Position numbers and translations under genes: made by a program
Shown: one piece after another, positions 44,634 through 53,490 of the stretch
Numbering within the stretch: position 1 is the stretch's first letter
Layout of the letters: each line of letters begins with the position of its first letter
DNA from: Duganella sp. Root1480D1
GTDB taxonomy: Bacteria > Pseudomonadota > Gammaproteobacteria > Burkholderiales > Burkholderiaceae_D
Direction of reading: 5' to 3'
NCBI RefSeq assembly: GCF_001427305.1
Contig: NZ_LMFZ01000010.1
Location: 42,874 to 106,873, forward strand
Length of the DNA stretch: 64,000 nt
The notes under the pieces: model-generated
Databases searched by the model: none
What the model saw: only the letters and a program-made list of their open reading frames with translations
Told to the model about the DNA's origin: nothing

Positions 44634-45629
44634 ATGCGAATTATCGTCAGTGGCCCTGCTGCGGTATTTGACCAGGACGGTGCGGAGATCCGAAATTGGG
44701 AAAAGCTGGCGCGCCTGGACAATTTTCACCTGGACGGGACTATCAACGCAGGTGATCTGGATAACGAGCTTGCGCACCTCAAGGGCGGCCAATCATGTCT
44801 GCAAGTCGACCACCTTGCGGGAACGGTCCGGGTACATACCGAGTTTCGATCCCATCGCAGACTCGTGGACAGCAAGATTGCGCTTCTCGCACAGGCGACG
44901 CGGGCCCAGTGGTCTGACGGGCTTGGCGAGGCATCGCATGCCGGCATCGGTACAGGCGAACAGATTTCCTTGTACCCGATTCCTTATGACGAAACATTGA
45001 CTCGCGTCATTCAAATTCAGGAGCCGCTTTCGGTTCGAGTCGGCTACTTGCTCTCGATCGCTGCGAAGTTCCTCCAGAATCTGTCTTTTCGCGGCATCGA
45101 GCGTGAAGGAAGATGGGGCATGACTCCGCTCATGCAGGCATCTGCCGATGGTAACTTCAGCGCCCTCACCGAATGCATAAGAAAGAGGGCGAACGTACAT
45201 CACAGAGGCGAGGGTGGTCGCACCTGCCTGACTATGGCGACCATGGCAGGACATCTTCGGATTGTCGAACTCCTGCTTGATGCCGGCGCAGATCCGGACC
45301 AGGCGGATAACGAGGGAATGAGTCCGGTCATTTGGGCCGCAAACCGGGGCTATACGACAATACTTGACTGTCTCGTCGCGCAAGGCGCAAACCTGAACAC
45401 CGTAAATACCCTTGGCAAGACTGCGTTGTTTTATGCCCAGAGAATGGACGTAGTCGAACGCCTGCTTGCGCTAGGGATCGATCCTTCCGTGCGCGACGCC
45501 GCAGGCAATACAGCCGCTGACCATGCGCGCGGGCAGGCGGCAGCATGCAGGACGAATCGAAACTGGCCACGACTTGAGCGGGTGGCATTTGAAGAAGCCA
45601 AGGCAGACCTGCTGGACAAAGCCCGCTAG
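44634..45629 (+). CDS. ankyrin repeat protein with unrecognised N-terminal domain
   Basis: A 331-residue protein. Residues 161-305 form four to five ankyrin repeats (GMTPLMQASADGNFSALTECI, GRTCLTMATMAGHLRIVELLLDAGAD, GMSPVIWAANRGYTTILDCLVAQGANL, GKTALFYAQRMDVVERLL). Residues 1-150 are not recognised; they contain a QWSDGLGEA segment near 92-100. There is no signal peptide. The base composition seems less GC-rich than the flanks, and it lies next to a broken gene, so it may have been acquired. Possibly an immunity-like or regulatory protein; unproven. Confidence 0.8.
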   Translation: MRIIVSGPAAVFDQDGAEIRNWEKLARLDNFHLDGTINAGDLDNELAHLKGGQSCLQVDHLAGTVRVHTEFRSHRRLVDSKIALLAQATRAQWSDGLGEASHAGIGTGEQISLYPIPYDETLTRVIQIQEPLSVRVGYLLSIAAKFLQNLSFRGIEREGRWGMTPLMQASADGNFSALTECIRKRANVHHRGEGGRTCLTMATMAGHLRIVELLLDAGADPDQADNEGMSPVIWAANRGYTTILDCLVAQGANLNTVNTLGKTALFYAQRMDVVERLLALGIDPSVRDAAGNTAADHARGQAAACRTNRNWPRLERVAFEEAKADLLDKAR

Positions 45630-45661
45630 CAAGAAGTCAGCGCCCAACGAAATGCCAGCGA

Positions 45662-46480
45662 TCAGAGTGTATTCGGTGCGACGTACAGCTTGCCGCCTTT
45701 GACGTCGAACACGACGCGGTGACTGCGGAAGAATGGCGCGCCGAGGATGCCGTCGAACGGGGCCCCATCAAGCTTGATGCGGTGGATCCTCATGCTCAGG
45801 TTCAGTGTCCCGCCCAGGTCGCGCAGCTCGCACGCCTGGTTGGTGTCGCATGCCGCACCAAACTTGATGATGTTCACCTGGGCACCAGTGTCCAGCACGA
45901 ATTTCAGCTGTTTTCCCTCCGCCTGCAAGGTTACCAGCGGCCCTTCGCCGCCATACTTCAGATCGAGGATATGCCACTTCGGCTCCCTGAGCTCTACAAG
46001 CTGGCTCGCATCAAGGATCGACATCGTGCGCTGCTTGTAGTCGAACAGCAGCGGGAAGTTCGCCAGGGCCTCTAGGCCGATCGCGCCGCCCGCACGGGCC
46101 TTGGTCAGCTCGGCCTCGGGACCTTCCGCTGCGCCGCCCCACTGCATGTGCACCTGGCCTTGTACAGGCGCGAGCATCGTGGAGCCTACGACGACTCTTT
46201 CCGCGACGACCCGCGGCGTTTCATAAGCCCTGCCCTGCAAGTCCCGGAACTTCTTTTTCTCGTCGAGTACTTTAACCGAACCTGATTGCTCGATCACCGG
46301 GGCAGGCAATGAAATGCCAAGCTTGCCGCCAGAGTCGAACATCATGCGGCTGGACGCTGCGCCGATGTTGACATTCATGAATGGTATGCCGTTTATGAAT
46401 TCGAGCGGAACGACATCCGGCGCGGCAATGGCCTGCTGGCAAACCACGGCGGCAAGAATGAGGGTGGAAAAAATGCGCAT
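45662..46480 (-). CDS. retropepsin-like aspartic protease, exported
   Basis: A 272-residue protein with a signal peptide (QQAIA-APDV). It has two aspartyl-protease-like motifs, D49-S-G (MMFDSGGKLGI) and D197-T-G (FVLDTGAQVNII), plus a terminal hydrophobic ILGAPFFRSHRVVFD segment of the retropepsin fold. The second motif is the likely active site; the first deviates by Ser for Thr. The role of this periplasmic family is not established. It is 17 bp downstream of the GGDEF gene. Confidence 0.82.
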   Translation of the reverse strand: MRIFSTLILAAVVCQQAIAAPDVVPLEFINGIPFMNVNIGAASSRMMFDSGGKLGISLPAPVIEQSGSVKVLDEKKKFRDLQGRAYETPRVVAERVVVGSTMLAPVQGQVHMQWGGAAEGPEAELTKARAGGAIGLEALANFPLLFDYKQRTMSILDASQLVELREPKWHILDLKYGGEGPLVTLQAEGKQLKFVLDTGAQVNIIKFGAACDTNQACELRDLGGTLNLSMRIHRIKLDGAPFDGILGAPFFRSHRVVFDVKGGKLYVAPNTL

Positions 46481-46497
46481 TGGGTGATGTCCTTTTG

Positions 46498-48048
46498 TCA
46501 GGCGAAGCAGACGCGGTTACGGCCGGTTTCCTTGGCGCGGTACAGCAGCGCATCGGCTTTCTGCAGCATGGTTTCAGCACTGCCGGCGGCGATGTCGGCG
46601 TACACCCCCATGCTCATGGTGACCTTCAGGTCCGGATGCACCTCATGCCATGGGAAGTCTGCGATCAAGGTGCGCAGCTTGTCGCACAAGGCGGCAGCTT
46701 GCGGGCCTGCGGTCTCGGGGAAGGCAATAACGAATTCCTCGCCGCCGTAGCGGGCTACCAGGTCGGACAGGCGCATGTGATTGCGCAGGATGTTGCCGAC
46801 GTGGCGCAGCACGGTGTCGCCAGTGGCGTGCGAATAAGTGTCGTTGATCTTCTTGAAGTGGTCGATGTCGCAGATCACCAGCGCCAGCGGGCGTTTGTGG
46901 CGCACTGCCTGGTTGAACAGGGTGTTGGCCTGTTCGTCGAAGTGGCGGCGGTTATGGAGCTGCGTGAGGGCATCGCGGATACTGAGTTCGCGCAGTTGCT
47001 CCGCCTGTTCGAGGATGGTGGCGTGCGAGGTGTTGAGCTCCTCATGGCTTTGCGCCAGCTGGGCGCTCATGGCATTGAAGGCGGTGGCCAGCGCAGCCAC
47101 TTCGTCCTTGCCCTGCACCGGCACTTCCTGCCGCAGTTCGCCTTTCTGCATGCGCTTTACGGCCCTGGTGAGGCCGCTGAGGCTGCGCGACAAGCCGCGG
47201 CTTAGCAGCACGCCGAGCAGCGTTGCCAAGCCTGCTGCAGCGGCGATGCCCCACAGCAGGGAGTTGTACAGGGCATCCAGGTATTTCTGTTCCTGCGGCG
47301 TCGGTGCCAGCGTTCCTTCCGACGACATGTAGGCGACAGTCTGGTTTTTCACCACGATTGCCCGCGCAGAACCGCGCAGGTTTTCAGGCAATGGCTCGCC
47401 ATAGCGGAACTGGCCGCCGCCGAGCAGCACACGGTAGCCGGCGTCCGTCAGGATGAAACGGAATGGCGGCGGGCTGTCGCGGCGCGGTGGTGGCGGGCGG
47501 TCGCCATCCATCCCGGGTTCGCGTGCCGCTTCGGGCGGTGGGCCGTAGCCGTCACGCGCCAGGTGCCGGGGCGAAGCCAGGGTTGGATCAGGCGGAGCGT
47601 CACGGTAGTCGGCGGGCGGGAAGCCCCCGTCCGGCGGCGGGGTGCCGCTGCTGCGGCGCGCTGCAGGCAAGGTCGGATCGGGCGGAGGTCCGCCGCCTTC
47701 GCGCGGCACATAGACGCCCTCGCCTGGCGGCGGCGCGTAGCGTGCCTGGTTGTTGATGCGCGGCGGCATGCGCTCCAGCATTTCGCTGGGCAGTTCCCGT
47801 CCGGCGGGCCGCTCGCCCTCCTGCCGCCGAACGAAGCGGTCGAAGGATTCTGTCGCAATGGCGGTCTGCCAGTCGCCATATTCGGCCAGGTAGGCCGTCA
47901 TGTAGGTGTGGAAGTGCTCGGCCGCCTGCTGCCGGCGCAAGGAGTCGACCTTATAGTTCACGCTGAGGTAGGCGACACCGCCCACCAGCGTTACCGAACC
48001 AAGCCCTGTCGCCAGCAGGGCCGCCATCATTTTGTACCGCAAACGCAT
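46498..48048 (-). CDS. membrane diguanylate cyclase with HAMP and proline-rich periplasmic insert
   Basis: A 516-residue protein. TM1 about residues 8-29, periplasmic domain 30-260, TM2 about 262-283, HAMP 284-338, coiled linker, then GGDEF domain 350-516 with active site GGEEF (435-439) and an intact inhibitory RxxD site (RLSD) just before it. It should make cyclic di-GMP. Residues 104-196 are an unusual Pro/Gly/Arg-rich insert with two PPDPTL copies (122-127 and 152-157). ATG 48048 is set where the membrane helix begins. Confidence 0.9.
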   Translation of the reverse strand: MRLRYKMMAALLATGLGSVTLVGGVAYLSVNYKVDSLRRQQAAEHFHTYMTAYLAEYGDWQTAIATESFDRFVRRQEGERPAGRELPSEMLERMPPRINNQARYAPPPGEGVYVPREGGGPPPDPTLPAARRSSGTPPPDGGFPPADYRDAPPDPTLASPRHLARDGYGPPPEAAREPGMDGDRPPPPRRDSPPPFRFILTDAGYRVLLGGGQFRYGEPLPENLRGSARAIVVKNQTVAYMSSEGTLAPTPQEQKYLDALYNSLLWGIAAAAGLATLLGVLLSRGLSRSLSGLTRAVKRMQKGELRQEVPVQGKDEVAALATAFNAMSAQLAQSHEELNTSHATILEQAEQLRELSIRDALTQLHNRRHFDEQANTLFNQAVRHKRPLALVICDIDHFKKINDTYSHATGDTVLRHVGNILRNHMRLSDLVARYGGEEFVIAFPETAGPQAAALCDKLRTLIADFPWHEVHPDLKVTMSMGVYADIAAGSAETMLQKADALLYRAKETGRNRVCFA

Positions 48049-48056
48049 CGTCTTGC

Positions 48057-50006
48057 TTACTCGCCCAGGTAACGTCCAAACCATTCAATCGTGCGCTTGC
48101 GCAGGTCTTGCTGGTGCTCCGGATCGCGAATGCTATGCCCTTCGCCTTCGTAGATCACCAGCGAAGTCGGCACGCCCATCGCCTTCAGGCCATGCCAGAA
48201 CTCCATCGACTGCGCCGGCGGACACTCGACGTCTCGTTCGCCGACATATACCAGCGTTGGCGTGCGCGCCACCTTGATCGATTCGATCGGCGACAATTGG
48301 CGGTAAATCGCCGGATCGTCGTAGGCGGAGGCGCCGAAGAATGGAATCATCCACTGGTCGATGCCGTTCTGGCCGTAGTAAGAGACCCAGTTCGCAATGC
48401 CTGCGCCTGCAACGGCCGCCCTGAAGCGCTGCGAATGCGTCACCCCCCACATGGTCATGAAGCCGCCGTAGGAATGGCCCATGAGGCCCATGCGGGTGGT
48501 GTCGACCGGCGCCGCAGCGGCTGCGGCATCGACGCCTGCCAGGATGTCGCGCAAATCGCCGCCGCCAAAATCTCGGCGGTTGGCGCGGGCAAAGTCCTGG
48601 CCCTGGCCGAAGCTGCCGCGCGGATTGGGCAGGAATACGAAGTAGCCTTTTTCCACCAGCTCGCGCACCAGGGGATTGCCCTGCTCTCCCGGAGAGATGT
48701 AGCGCGGCGAAGCGGCGGCAGCGGGGCCGCCGTGGACTTGCACGATCATCGGGTATTTCTTGCCCGGCACAGTAGTACGCGGGCCAATCAGCCAGCCCTG
48801 CACGCTGAAGCCTTCGTTGGTCCAGCTAATGTTGCGCACCGCGACTTGCGGCGCCAGGTGTGCATTGTCGTCGGTGATGGCGCGCATGACGCCAACCGGG
48901 CCCGCCACGATGGCGGCTGCATGCTCGAAGTCTTCCTGCGCCGCGGCGGCTTTGCTGCCGTCCGCGCTGAACGAGATCCGGCCATCGCCGGCGCCGGTCG
49001 AGGCGGCGACTGAGCGCAGCACCGTGCTGCGGCCCTGCATGTCCAGCGACAGCACGTTCGACTTATCGCCCATCAGCGCGGTGCCCAGCAAGCCTTTGCC
49101 GCGCCACGCCAGCGTGTTGAAGGTGCCTTTGAAGCCTGCGGTCAGGTTGACCGGCTCGCCGCCTGCGAACGGCACGGTGTAGACGTCGCCGCCGACCGAG
49201 CCGAAATCGCTCATCAAGCCCCCGATGAAGGCCACGGTGCGGCCATCGGGCGAGACGCGCGGCATATTCAGTTGCGTGGCGGGACTGGCCACAATGCGCA
49301 GCGCGCCGCTGGCGGCATCGATGTGGGACAGTCTGGCCACCCACCAGTTGTTGTCGCCGTTGCCTTTGGCGCTGGTGGCAATGAAGCCCTTGCCGTCTGG
49401 CGTCCAGTCGTATTCGTAGATGAAGGTGTCGGCTGGCGACACCAGCTTGAGGGTGCCGCCAGCGGCTGCAATGGTGGCGATGCGTTGCGCATCTTCCTCC
49501 GCGCCGATCTCGCCTACCAGGCGCGCGCCGGCAGCGGTGGCGCCGGTTTCCTTCTTCGCGCCGACGGTAGCCAGGAGCGACAGCGTGCCGCCATCCGGTG
49601 ACCAGCGCGCGGTGCTGGCGACGCCCTGCACGGTGGCCAGGGCACGCGCCTTGCCGCCGGCCGCGACGTACAGCCACGCCGAAGAGGAACGCTTGTCGCT
49701 GGCGATAAAGGCCAGCGCCTTGCCGTCCGGCGACCAGGATGGCTTGTCATAACTGCATGTGGAGCAGGGATCGAATTCGGCGGCGATGGCGCCGGTCGAG
49801 GCATCGCGCACGATCACGGTGGGGTGCGGGCGCTTGCCGTTGCCCGTGTCGATGGATTCCAGCGACACGACACGGTCGCCGGCTGGGGAGATGGCGACCG
49901 AGCGGTAGTCGCGGATGGCGGCGCCGGGAGACCCCGCCTGGGCAACCGCCCCAGAGATTATGGCCGTGGCCAGGAATGCTGTGTGGGCGATTGCTTTGAC
50001 CTGCAT
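48057..50006 (-). CDS. S9 family prolyl oligopeptidase-like peptidase
   Basis: A 649-residue exported peptidase with a signal peptide. An N-terminal beta-propeller (repeated WSPDG motifs, such as PSWSPDGKALAFI) is followed by the alpha/beta hydrolase domain with S512 (GHSYGGFM), Asp (YVGERDVECPP) and His (GEGHSIRDPEH). Family members release dipeptides or acyl-amino acids. The amino acid permease gene ends 4 bp upstream, so import of products may be coupled with peptide cleavage (inference). Confidence 0.92.
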   Translation of the reverse strand: MQVKAIAHTAFLATAIISGAVAQAGSPGAAIRDYRSVAISPAGDRVVSLESIDTGNGKRPHPTVIVRDASTGAIAAEFDPCSTCSYDKPSWSPDGKALAFIASDKRSSSAWLYVAAGGKARALATVQGVASTARWSPDGGTLSLLATVGAKKETGATAAGARLVGEIGAEEDAQRIATIAAAGGTLKLVSPADTFIYEYDWTPDGKGFIATSAKGNGDNNWWVARLSHIDAASGALRIVASPATQLNMPRVSPDGRTVAFIGGLMSDFGSVGGDVYTVPFAGGEPVNLTAGFKGTFNTLAWRGKGLLGTALMGDKSNVLSLDMQGRSTVLRSVAASTGAGDGRISFSADGSKAAAAQEDFEHAAAIVAGPVGVMRAITDDNAHLAPQVAVRNISWTNEGFSVQGWLIGPRTTVPGKKYPMIVQVHGGPAAAASPRYISPGEQGNPLVRELVEKGYFVFLPNPRGSFGQGQDFARANRRDFGGGDLRDILAGVDAAAAAAPVDTTRMGLMGHSYGGFMTMWGVTHSQRFRAAVAGAGIANWVSYYGQNGIDQWMIPFFGASAYDDPAIYRQLSPIESIKVARTPTLVYVGERDVECPPAQSMEFWHGLKAMGVPTSLVIYEGEGHSIRDPEHQQDLRKRTIEWFGRYLGE

Positions 50007-50010
50007 TTGT

Positions 50011-51492
50011 TTATACCTTGTTAAGCCTGGAGTGCCGGATCCCGTAGATGAAGTAGGTTAGCACTGCTACGACCATCCAGATAGTGAAAATCACCTTGGT
50101 GGCGTGCGACAGGTTGATCATCAGGTAGCCGCAGGCCAGGATGCTCAGGCCTGGCACGAAGTAGGGGCCGAACGGTACGCGGAAGCCGCCCTTGGTATAG
50201 GTGCCCGCCGCACGTTCCTGCGACCGCAGTACCGGCACGGCAATCGACACCACGATAAAGGCGGTCAGGGTGCCCATCGAGACCATATCCCACAGGAAGG
50301 TGGAATCGACCAGGCCAGCCACGATGCCCACGACCACGCTGACGATCAGCGTGTTGGCCACTGGCGAGTGCGATTTCGGGTTCACGCTCTGGAAGGCTTT
50401 TGGCACCAGGCCGTCCTTGGCGATCGCATACAGGATGCGGGTCTGGCCGTAGATCGTCACCAGCGTCACGGAGAACACGGAGATCACGGCACCGGCCGAC
50501 AGCACCAGTGCAGGCCAGGCCTTGCCGGTGACGTTCTGCAGGATCACGGACAGGCCGGCGGCCTGGCCTTCGAACTTATGGGCAGGCTGGGCGCCCATGG
50601 CCGCCATGGCAACCAGCATATAAAACACGGTCACCAGCAGCAGCGCAGCGATGATGCCGATCGGGACGTTACGCTTCGGGTTGCGCACTTCTTCGCCGGC
50701 GGTGGCAATGGTATCCAGGCCGATGAAGGAGAAGAACACCGTGCCGGCTGCGGCGGCGATGCCGCTCGCACCTGGCAGCCACTCACCCGGCGTCTGCTTG
50801 ATGAACGGCGTGAAGTTGGCGGTGTCGAAGCCGGTGAAGGCGACCGCGCAGAAGAAGATCAGGATTACCAGCTTGATCATCACCATGATCGCGTTGGCGG
50901 TAGCCGATTCCTTGGCGCCGCGCACCAGCAGGAAGCAGCACAGTGCCACAAGGATCACCGGCGGCAGGTTGAAGTGGCCCATGTTCCACACCGTGCCGTT
51001 CGGGGTCGAGACGATCATCGGCGAGCGCAGGCTTTCCGGAATCTGCCAGTGGAAGGCGTTGATCAGGAAGTTGTTCAAGTAATCCGACCAGCCGATCGCC
51101 GTGGCGCTGGCCGCCAGCCCGTATTCAAGCAACAGGCAGAAGGCGACGATGAAGGCCATGAACTCGCCCAGCGTGCGGTAGGCGAAGGAATAGGCGGAAC
51201 CGGCGGCAGGCACGCGGAAGGACAACTCGGCGTAGCACAGCGCAGTCAGGCCGGCGGTCAGCGCGGCCAGCAGGAAGGACAGCACCACCGAAGGGCCGGC
51301 TTTGGGCACCGCTTCGACCATGGTGAAGAAGATACCGGTGCCGATCGTGGCGCCGACGCCGATCATCGTCAGCGAAAACAGCCCGATGGAGCGGCTAAGG
51401 CCCTCCCCGTGCAGGCTCGTGCCGGCATCCGTATCCACCGGGGTCGGTTTGGTACGGGTCAGCTTCTGGACCAGCGATTGATTCACAGGCAT
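50011..51492 (-). CDS. amino acid permease (APC superfamily)
   Basis: A 493-residue transporter with about 12-14 hydrophobic helices. The consensus start GLFSLTMIGVGATIGTGIFFTM, the CYAELSFRVPAAGSAYSFAY segment and FFSFIGLDTIATAGEEVRNPKRN are typical of cationic amino acid/APC transporters. It is transcribed before the S9 peptidase gene. The substrate is unknown; a cationic amino acid such as arginine is possible given the family and the astA-E genes nearby, but no sequence feature decides it. Confidence 0.9.
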   Translation of the reverse strand: MPVNQSLVQKLTRTKPTPVDTDAGTSLHGEGLSRSIGLFSLTMIGVGATIGTGIFFTMVEAVPKAGPSVVLSFLLAALTAGLTALCYAELSFRVPAAGSAYSFAYRTLGEFMAFIVAFCLLLEYGLAASATAIGWSDYLNNFLINAFHWQIPESLRSPMIVSTPNGTVWNMGHFNLPPVILVALCCFLLVRGAKESATANAIMVMIKLVILIFFCAVAFTGFDTANFTPFIKQTPGEWLPGASGIAAAAGTVFFSFIGLDTIATAGEEVRNPKRNVPIGIIAALLLVTVFYMLVAMAAMGAQPAHKFEGQAAGLSVILQNVTGKAWPALVLSAGAVISVFSVTLVTIYGQTRILYAIAKDGLVPKAFQSVNPKSHSPVANTLIVSVVVGIVAGLVDSTFLWDMVSMGTLTAFIVVSIAVPVLRSQERAAGTYTKGGFRVPFGPYFVPGLSILACGYLMINLSHATKVIFTIWMVVAVLTYFIYGIRHSRLNKV

Positions 51493-51603
51493 ATCCTTCA
51501 GGACAAAAAAACCCCACGATTATAAGACTTCGCAGTTTCTGTACCTAAAGGATTTTGATGCCGGAAAGGCAACCGTGGCGGGCGCCCCACGAAGCCGCGT
51601 TTT

Positions 51604-52716
51604 TTAGCGCTGGCCGAGGCGCGTTTCGCCGAACAGGTTTTTCAGTTCCCGGGGCTGGGAGCGCCAGTACTGCGGCGGTGCAGCAACCTGGGCGCCGAGG
51701 GCGGCGGCCGCGTGCCAGGGCCAGCGCGGGTTGTACAGCATGGCGCGCGCCAGTCCCACCATGTCGGCTTGGCCGTTGGCGACGATCGCTTCGGCATGCA
51801 GCGGTTCGGTGATCAGGCCCACGCCAATCGTTGGCATGCCCGTGTCGGCCTTGATGCGCTGCGCAAAATGAACCTGGTAGCCCGGGCCGAGCGGAATTTG
51901 CTGCAGCGGCGAGACGCCGCCGCTGGAGACGTGGATAAAGTCGGCGCCGCGCTGCTTCAACTGATGCGCCAGGGCCACGCACTGCTCGACGTCCCAGCCG
52001 CCCTCCACCCAATCCGATGCCGACACACGCATGCCGATCGCCAGTTCGCGCGGCAGTGCGGCGCGCACTGCATCGAACACTTCCAGCGGGAAGCGCATGC
52101 GGTTTTCCAGCGAGCCGCCGTACTGGTCGTCACGCTGGTTTGCCAGCGGCGACAGGAACTGGTGCAGCAGGTAGCCATGGGCGCCATGCAGCTCGATGGC
52201 TTCAATGCCGAGGGCATGCACGCGCAGCGCTGCACTCACGAAGTCGGCCTTGACCTTGGCCAGCCCTGCCGCGTCAAGCGCCAGCGGTGCGGGATCGGTG
52301 GGCGCGCGAGCCAGTGCGGAAGGGGCGACCGTCTGCCAGCCGCCCTGCCCCGGCGCCAGCGCTTGGCCGCCGTCGAATGGCGGTGCGCTGGAAGCCTTGC
52401 GGCCAGCGTGGGCAAGCTGCACGGCGAGCTTTATCGGCGAATGGCGGCGGATCGCCTGCACGATTGGCGCAAGCGCCTGCTGGTGCGCAGCCGACCACAG
52501 CCCCAGGTCGGCCGGCGAGATGCGGCCTTCCGGCGAAATGGCTGTGGCTTCCAAAATCAGCAAGCCGGCGCCGGATAGCGCGAGGTGGCCGTAGTGGATC
52601 ATGTGCCAGTCGGTCGCGAGGCCCTCGTTGGCGGAGTATTGGCACATGGGCGCGATGGCGATGCGGTTCGCCAGTTGCAGCGGGCCCAAGGCATAAGGGG
52701 AGAACAGATGGCTCAT
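51604..52716 (-). CDS. NADH:flavin oxidoreductase, old yellow enzyme (YqjM/NamA type)
   Basis: A 370-residue FMN enzyme of the TIM-barrel type. The Cys in IAPMCQYSANEG and the FMN/substrate-binding LQLAHAGRKAS, ELHGAHGYLLHQFLSP and QYGGSLENRMRF blocks mark the thermophilic-like OYE class. Likely reduces activated C=C bonds. ATG 52716 is where the family begins; an in-frame extension upstream is not supported. Confidence 0.93.
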   Translation of the reverse strand: MSHLFSPYALGPLQLANRIAIAPMCQYSANEGLATDWHMIHYGHLALSGAGLLILEATAISPEGRISPADLGLWSAAHQQALAPIVQAIRRHSPIKLAVQLAHAGRKASSAPPFDGGQALAPGQGGWQTVAPSALARAPTDPAPLALDAAGLAKVKADFVSAALRVHALGIEAIELHGAHGYLLHQFLSPLANQRDDQYGGSLENRMRFPLEVFDAVRAALPRELAIGMRVSASDWVEGGWDVEQCVALAHQLKQRGADFIHVSSGGVSPLQQIPLGPGYQVHFAQRIKADTGMPTIGVGLITEPLHAEAIVANGQADMVGLARAMLYNPRWPWHAAAALGAQVAAPPQYWRSQPRELKNLFGETRLGQR

Positions 52717-52821
52717 GAAGTTACAAGTTCTTACTATTGATACAGGCTGGCGCCTAGCTTGGCGCGGCACGCATTGATAAGCTGCGAAGCATGCAAAACC
52801 GCTATTGAGAAGGAGCCCGCC

Positions 52822-52935
52822 ATGTACCGCAAAATCCCGACCGTTTCCTCCCGCTTTAACCCAACGAAAGCGTTCTCAGTGGGCCTGCTCCTGCTGACCA
52901 TGGCGACGACCTACGCCCTGCACGTCAGTATTTAA
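52822..52935 (+). CDS. 37-residue predicted membrane protein
   Basis: A short frame with AAGGAG placed 7 bases before ATG, giving a basic N-terminus and one hydrophobic helix (about residues 18-34, AFSVGLLLLTMATTYALHV). No family recognised. It stands alone between the OYE gene and DUF1993, and its stop overlaps the convergent DUF1993 stop by 4 bp. The strong ribosome site is the main support. Confidence 0.55.
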   Translation: MYRKIPTVSSRFNPTKAFSVGLLLLTMATTYALHVSI

Positions 52936-53444
52936 CCCTGGTAAGGACCCAGGTAGTCGATCTTGCCGATCTTGACTCCCTGGTTGCGCAAGATGTCGTG
53001 CAGCGTCACGACATGGAAGTAGAAGTTCGGCAGCGCGAAAGTCAGCAGATAGCTCTCGCCGGTGAAGGTTGGCTTGAAGCTGCCGAAACTCAGTGCCACC
53101 TCCCGCGTTTCGCTGTTCGCGAAATGCTCCTCCCCCACGCTCTCGATATAAGCGATCGTGTTCGCGATGCGCTGCTGCAGCTGGTCGAAACTGGCTTCGT
53201 TGTCGGGGAATTTCGGCGCGGCGATGCCGCTCAGGCGTTCAATGGAGAGTTTGCTGGTATCGCTGGCGCGCTGTACCTGGGCGGTCAGCGGCAGCATGTC
53301 GTCGGCCAGCCGGGCCGACAGCAGCGATTCCGGGACTTTGCCGGTTTCCTCTGCGTGCGCTTGCGCCTTGCGCAGCAGACTAGCCATCACGTTCAGGCCG
53401 CGCACGAAAATGGGCGCGGAGACTTTATACATGGACAGGGACAT
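52932..53444 (-). CDS. DUF1993 domain protein
   Basis: A 170-residue protein of the DUF1993 family, a DinB-like helical bundle (MYKVSAPIFVRGLNVMASLLRKAQ at the start; FALPNFYFHVVTLHDILRNQGV near the end, with a His pair typical of DinB-like folds). AAGGAG precedes the ATG. Function unknown; single gene. Confidence 0.88.
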   Translation of the reverse strand: MSLSMYKVSAPIFVRGLNVMASLLRKAQAHAEETGKVPESLLSARLADDMLPLTAQVQRASDTSKLSIERLSGIAAPKFPDNEASFDQLQQRIANTIAYIESVGEEHFANSETREVALSFGSFKPTFTGESYLLTFALPNFYFHVVTLHDILRNQGVKIGKIDYLGPYQG

Positions 53445-53490
53445 GCGCTACTCCTTTTCGGTGAGTGTCCGGGAAGTGTAGCGCAATCCT

